DNA of 64,000 nt from Corynebacterium crudilactis (lineage in GTDB: Bacteria; Actinomycetota; Actinomycetes; Mycobacteriales; Mycobacteriaceae). Below the pieces are notes generated by a model. That model did no database searches. It was given only the letters and a program-made list of their open reading frames with translations, and was not told where the DNA came from. Of the stretch, positions 60,214-64,000 are shown one piece after another. Location: assembly GCF_001643015.1 (NCBI RefSeq), contig NZ_CP015623.1, positions 80,641 through 144,640 on the forward strand. Direction: 5' to 3'. Position numbers and translations under genes: made by a program. Numbering within the stretch: position 1 is the first letter of the stretch; every line of letters begins with the position of its first letter.

Positions 60214-60338
60214 ACATGTTCCTTTTTCAAAATCTGATAGCGTTCAAGACGCTTTGTTTATGAAGCTGGTTGAGATACATTTCCAGAGGTCAATGCAATC
60301 GTGGCCGAAGCGCCGCCTCAAACCAACGTTTGTGATAC
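60214..60338. promoter_or_regulatory. tnpA-tnpR intergenic region with res site
   Basis: 125 bp between the divergent tnpA and tnpR genes, the position of res and of both promoters in this transposon type. AT-rich core at 60230-60265. Missing from copy 1. Confidence 0.7.
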
Positions 60339-60953
60339 ATGCTGATCGGATATGCCCGCGTCTCCAAAGCCGATGGCTCGCAGTCTCTCGACCTGCAGCA
60401 CGACGCCTTGCGCGCCGCAGGTGTCGAACGGGACAATATCTATGATGATCTTGCTTCCGGCGGTCGTGATGATCGCCCTGGCTTGACTGCCTGCCTCAAG
60501 TCATTGCGTGACGGCGATGTGCTGGTGGTCTGGAAGCTCGATCGCCTCGGACGATCGCTTGCCCATCTGGTCAACACGGTGAAGGAGCTGTCAGACCGCA
60601 AGATCGGCCTGCGGGTTCTGACTGGAAAGGGCGCTCAGATCGACACCACGACTGCGTCCGGTCGCATGGTGTTCGGAATCTTCGCCACCTTGGCCGAGTT
60701 CGAGCGGGATCTGATCCGAGAGCGCACCATGGCGGGTCTCGCCTCCGCGAGAGCGCGCGGTCGCAAGGGCGGACGAAAATTCGCGCTCACCAAAGCTCAG
60801 GTGCGTCTCGCGCAAGCCGCCATGGCCCAGCGCGATACTTCAGTTTCCGATCTCTGCAAGGAACTCGGCATCGAGCGCGTCACTCTCTACCGATATGTCG
60901 GTCCCAAAGGCGAGCTCAGAGACCATGGAAAGCATGTTCTCGGACTTACGTAG
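60339..60953 (+). CDS. tnpR: Serine resolvase TnpR of Tn5393
   Basis: 204 residues (MLIGYARVSKADGSQSLDLQ) with the catalytic Ser in YARVS near residue 9, the RLGRSLAHL motif and a C-terminal HTH (TSVSDLCKELGIERVTLYRY). It resolves cointegrates and represses tnpA. The stop codon TAG doubles as the IS1133 target duplication. Confidence 0.95.
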   Translation: MLIGYARVSKADGSQSLDLQHDALRAAGVERDNIYDDLASGGRDDRPGLTACLKSLRDGDVLVVWKLDRLGRSLAHLVNTVKELSDRKIGLRVLTGKGAQIDTTTASGRMVFGIFATLAEFERDLIRERTMAGLASARARGRKGGRKFALTKAQVRLAQAAMAQRDTSVSDLCKELGIERVTLYRYVGPKGELRDHGKHVLGLT

Positions 60954-61017
60954 TGGACTTGCCTCGGTTTCGTTCCGGTCTTTTTGAGAGCATTATTTGT
61001 TATCAAGGAGACCATAT

Positions 61018-61293
61018 ATGTCATTAAAGCATAGTGATGAATTTAAGCGTGATGCAGTTCGCATAGCACTCACTAGTGGCTTAACACGCCGTCAAGTTGC
61101 GTCAGATTTAAGTATTGGGCTTTCCACGCTTGGGAAATGGATCGCATCAATTTCCGATGAAACTAAAATTCCTACCCAAGACACTGATCTTCTGCGTGAG
61201 AATGAACGTTTACGCAAAGAGAACCGTATCCTTCGGGAGGAGAGGGAGATATTAAAAAAGGCAGCAATATTTTTCGCAGTACAAAAGCTGTGA
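61018..61293 (+). CDS. IS1133 OrfA
   Basis: 91 residues (MSLKHSDEFKRDAVRIALTS) with an HTH for end binding and a leucine-zipper-like C-terminus. CAAGGAG lies 8 bases upstream. An A6G slippery site (TTAAAAAAGG, about 61251-61260) near the end allows a -1 shift into OrfB. Confidence 0.9.
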   Translation: MSLKHSDEFKRDAVRIALTSGLTRRQVASDLSIGLSTLGKWIASISDETKIPTQDTDLLRENERLRKENRILREEREILKKAAIFFAVQKL

Positions 61294-62147
61294 GATTTCA
61301 GTTTATTACGGATTACCGTGGCTCTCTCTCACGTTCACGCATATGTCGTTTGATGGGCGTAACAGATCGTGGTTTACGTGCATGGAAACGCCGTCCTCCA
61401 TCACTGCGCCAGCGTCGTGATCTTATACTTCTAGCGCATATACGTGAGCAGCATCGGTTGTGTTTGGGGAGCTATGGTAGGCCGCGTATGACAGAAGAGT
61501 TGAAAGCGCTGGGCCTGCAGGTTGGGCAGCGTCGGGTTGGACGTTTGATGCGCCAGAATAACATTACAGTTGTTCGAACGCGTAAATTCAAACGGACAAC
61601 GGATAGTCATCATACCTTCAACATTGCACCGAACCTATTAAAACAAGACTTTAGCGCAAGCGCACCCAACCAGAAATGGGCAGGCGATATCACTTATGTT
61701 TGGACCAGAGAAGGATGGGTCTATCTTGCTGTTATCCTTGACCTGTATTCCCGTCGCGTGATTGGCTGGGCAACAGGTGATCGATTAAAGCAGGATCTTG
61801 CATTAAGGGCACTGAATATGGCGTTGGCTTTACGCAAACCACCACCGGGTTGTATTCAACACACAGACCGTGGGAGCCAATATTGCGCTCATGAATATCA
61901 AAAGCTACTGCTCAAACATCAATTGCTGCCGTCCATGAGCGGGAAAGGCAATTGTTTTGATAACTCCGCAGTAGAAAGCTTCTTTAAATCATTAAAGGCT
62001 GAGTTGATTTGGCGCAGACACTGGCAAACAAGGCGAGATATTGAGATTGCAATCTTCGAATATATAAATGGCTTTTATAATCCACGCCGAAGACATTCAA
62101 CACTCGGCTGGAAATCGCCGGTGGCATTTGAGAAAAAAGCCGCTTAA
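61290..62147 (+). CDS. IS1133 OrfB (DDE transposase part)
   Basis: 285 residues in the -1 frame relative to OrfA. DDE residues in AGDITYVW, HTDRGSQY and NSAVESFFKSLKAE. Normally made as the OrfAB fusion through the A6G slip. Confidence 0.9.
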   Translation: MRFQFITDYRGSLSRSRICRLMGVTDRGLRAWKRRPPSLRQRRDLILLAHIREQHRLCLGSYGRPRMTEELKALGLQVGQRRVGRLMRQNNITVVRTRKFKRTTDSHHTFNIAPNLLKQDFSASAPNQKWAGDITYVWTREGWVYLAVILDLYSRRVIGWATGDRLKQDLALRALNMALALRKPPPGCIQHTDRGSQYCAHEYQKLLLKHQLLPSMSGKGNCFDNSAVESFFKSLKAELIWRRHWQTRRDIEIAIFEYINGFYNPRRRHSTLGWKSPVAFEKKAA

Positions 62148-62253
62148 AATGAGAGATAGACCGGAACACAACCGGTGCAAGTCCATAGCAACTCGTTTCT
62201 TTTCGCAGGTTGAGCCACCTCCGCGCTTCATCAGAAAACTGAAGGAACCTCCA

Positions 62254-63057
62254 TTGAATCGAACTAATATTTTTTTTGGTGAATCGCATTCTGACTGGTT
62301 GCCTGTCAGAGGCGGAGAATCTGGTGATTTTGTTTTTCGACGTGGTGACGGGCATGCCTTCGCGAAAATCGCACCTGCTTCCCGCCGCGGTGAGCTCGCT
62401 GGAGAGCGTGACCGCCTCATTTGGCTCAAAGGTCGAGGTGTGGCTTGCCCCGAGGTGATCAACTGGCAGGAGGAACAGGAGGGTGCATGCTTGGTGATAA
62501 CGGCAATTCCGGGAGTACCGGCGGCTGATCTGTCTGGAGCGGATTTGCTCAAAGCGTGGCCGTCAATGGGGCAGCAACTTGGCGCTGTTCACAGCCTATC
62601 GGTTGATCAATGTCCGTTTGAGCGCAGGCTGTCGCGAATGTTCGGACGCGCCGTTGATGTGGTGTCCCGCAATGCCGTCAATCCCGACTTCTTACCGGAC
62701 GAGGACAAGAGTACGCCGCAGCTCGATCTTTTGGCTCGTGTCGAACGAGAGCTACCGGTGCGGCTCGACCAAGAGCGCACCGATATGGTTGTTTGCCATG
62801 GTGATCCCTGCATGCCGAACTTCATGGTGGACCCTAAAACTCTTCAATGCACGGGTCTGATCGACCTTGGGCGGCTCGGAACAGCAGATCGCTATGCCGA
62901 TTTGGCACTCATGATTGCTAACGCCGAAGAGAACTGGGCAGCGCCAGATGAAGCAGAGCGCGCCTTCGCTGTCCTATTCAATGTATTGGGGATCGAAGCC
63001 CCCGACCGCGAACGCCTTGCCTTCTATCTGCGATTGGACCCTCTGACTTGGGGTTGA
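62254..63057 (+). CDS. aph(3'')-Ib: Streptomycin phosphotransferase APH(3'')-Ib (StrA), copy 2
   Basis: 267 residues, identical to 46208-47011, TTG start with AAGGAA. Here IS1133 ends 68 bp upstream, so its expression can differ from copy 1. Confidence 0.95.
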   Translation: MNRTNIFFGESHSDWLPVRGGESGDFVFRRGDGHAFAKIAPASRRGELAGERDRLIWLKGRGVACPEVINWQEEQEGACLVITAIPGVPAADLSGADLLKAWPSMGQQLGAVHSLSVDQCPFERRLSRMFGRAVDVVSRNAVNPDFLPDEDKSTPQLDLLARVERELPVRLDQERTDMVVCHGDPCMPNFMVDPKTLQCTGLIDLGRLGTADRYADLALMIANAEENWAAPDEAERAFAVLFNVLGIEAPDRERLAFYLRLDPLTWG

Positions 63058-63893
63058 TGTTCATGCCGCCTGTTTTTCCTGCTCATTGGCACGTTTCGCA
63101 ACCTGTTCTCATTGCGGACACCTTTTCCAGCCTCGTTTGGAAAGTTTCATTGCCAGACGGGACTCCTGCAATCGTCAAGGGATTGAAACCTATAGAAGAC
63201 ATTGCTGATGAACTGCGCGGGGCCGACTATCTGGTATGGCGCAATGGGAGGGGAGCAGTCCGGTTGCTCGGTCGTGAGAACAATCTGATGTTGCTCGAAT
63301 ATGCCGGGGAGCGAATGCTCTCTCACATCGTTGCCGAGCACGGCGACTACCAGGCGACCGAAATTGCAGCGGAACTAATGGCGAAGCTGTATGCCGCATC
63401 TGAGGAACCCCTGCCTTCTGCCCTTCTCCCGATCCGGGATCGCTTTGCAGCTTTGTTTCAGCGGGCGCGCGATGATCAAAACGCAGGTTGTCAAACTGAC
63501 TACGTCCACGCGGCGATTATAGCCGATCAAATGATGAGCAATGCCTCGGAACTGCGTGGGCTACATGGCGATCTGCATCATGAAAACATCATGTTCTCCA
63601 GTCGCGGCTGGCTGGTGATAGATCCCGTCGGTCTGGTCGGTGAAGTGGGCTTTGGCGCCGCCAATATGTTCTACGATCCGGCTGACAGAGACGACCTTTG
63701 TCTCGATCCTAGACGCATTGCACAGATGGCGGACGCATTCTCTCGTGCGCTGGACGTCGATCCGCGTCGCCTGCTCGACCAGGCGTACGCTTATGGGTGC
63801 CTTTCCGCAGCTTGGAACGCGGATGGAGAAGAGGAGCAACGCGATCTAGCTATCGCGGCCGCGATCAAGCAGGTGCGACAGACGTCATACTAG
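63057..63893 (+). CDS. aph(6)-Id: Streptomycin phosphotransferase APH(6)-Id (StrB), copy 2
   Basis: 278 residues, identical to 47011-47847. Start overlaps the strA stop. The right inverted repeat of Tn5393 (63920-63999) follows. Confidence 0.95.
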   Translation: MFMPPVFPAHWHVSQPVLIADTFSSLVWKVSLPDGTPAIVKGLKPIEDIADELRGADYLVWRNGRGAVRLLGRENNLMLLEYAGERMLSHIVAEHGDYQATEIAAELMAKLYAASEEPLPSALLPIRDRFAALFQRARDDQNAGCQTDYVHAAIIADQMMSNASELRGLHGDLHHENIMFSSRGWLVIDPVGLVGEVGFGAANMFYDPADRDDLCLDPRRIAQMADAFSRALDVDPRRLLDQAYAYGCLSAAWNADGEEEQRDLAIAAAIKQVRQTSY

Positions 63894-64000
63894 ATATCAA
63901 GCGACTTCTCCTATCCCCTGGGAACACATCAATCTTACCGGAGAATATCGTTGGCCAAAGCCTTAGCGTAGGATTTCGCCCTCTCCCGCAAACGACCCCT

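Larger units (their letters stand above)
60954..62185 (+). mobile_element. IS1133 (IS3 family)
   Basis: Exactly 1,232 bp, ends TGGACTTGC...GCAAGTCCA, flanked by the 3-bp duplication TAG. Boundaries are proven by the empty site in copy 1 (46140). It lies between tnpR and strA and may supply the strA promoter. Confidence 0.95.
57295..63999. mobile_element. Tn5393, complete, with IS1133
   Basis: 6,705 bp, the size I recall for Tn5393. Starts GGGGTCGTTTGCGGG and ends CCCGCAAACGACCCC within 80-bp imperfect inverted repeats. Contains tnpA, res, tnpR, IS1133, strA and strB. Left flank is ISCR2 with TGAAT; the right flank is beyond the window (first base T at 64000). Same orientation as copy 1. Confidence 0.95.

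Overview
The window looks like a conjugative plasmid of a mycolic-acid-containing actinobacterium, most likely Corynebacterium. It carries a large multidrug-resistance island built from Gram-negative mobile elements. The corynebacterial signs are a secreted mycoloyltransferase (36011-37105), two tiny acidic porin-like peptides, actinobacterial type IV secretion (T4SS) components including TcpC- and TcpE-like proteins, a peptidoglycan hydrolase with an Rpf-type domain, and several apparently leaderless genes. No chromosomal housekeeping gene, rRNA or tRNA was recognised, and no CRISPR array.

Layout. 1-7.25 kb: about a dozen small, mostly unrecognised accessory genes on the minus strand, with shared palindromes and dispersed repeats between them. 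7.3-9.1 kb: no credible gene, but an array of six structured ~55-bp repeats and a polypurine tract. 9.1-28.8 kb: plus-strand transfer region with a Replic_Relax-type protein, a VirD4/TraG coupling ATPase, TcpC (VirB8-like), a small VirB2-like protein, a TcpE-like protein, VirB4, an HTH regulator on the opposite strand, a VirB6-like protein, small membrane proteins, two lipoproteins and a 965-residue hydrolase with four apparent wall-cutting domains. 28.8-31.2 kb: a lipoprotein gene, six 22-bp iterons and repA. 31.4-34.6 kb: an MmeI-like single-polypeptide restriction-modification enzyme. 34.6-37.1 kb: small genes, the two porin-like peptides and the mycoloyltransferase.

Twelve sites in the plasmid backbone match GTG(C/A)ACAC followed, at identical spacing (16 nt from the first G), by a TAnnnT-like -10 box. 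They precede most transfer transcription units and also the lipoproteins, the mycoloyltransferase and the porin-like region. I read this as one plasmid-wide promoter or regulon linking conjugation to envelope remodelling.

37.17-64.0 kb: resistance island bounded by 80-bp Tn5393 ends. Copy 1 of Tn5393 has lost the 5' parts of tnpA and tnpR to a block holding an IS6-family element, a truncated aac(3), aph(4)-Ia (hygromycin), aac(3)-IV (apramycin/gentamicin), two IS26 copies flanking aph(3')-Ia, and an istB fragment; it keeps strA-strB. Copy 2 (57295-63999, 6,705 bp) is complete and carries IS1133. Between them lie ISCR2 pieces, a dihydrofolate reductase gene fused in operon with an IncP-like traJ start, an IncP-type oriT with traK, a full ISCR2, sul2, another IS6-family element and a truncated trypsin-like protease. 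The target duplications show that the segment between the two Tn5393 copies probably arrived as a circle carrying ISCR2::Tn5393 and integrated by recombination between Tn5393 copies.

The window ends one base after the right Tn5393 end, so the right plasmid flank is not visible. A relaxase of a standard family, partition genes and the rest of the backbone were not seen.
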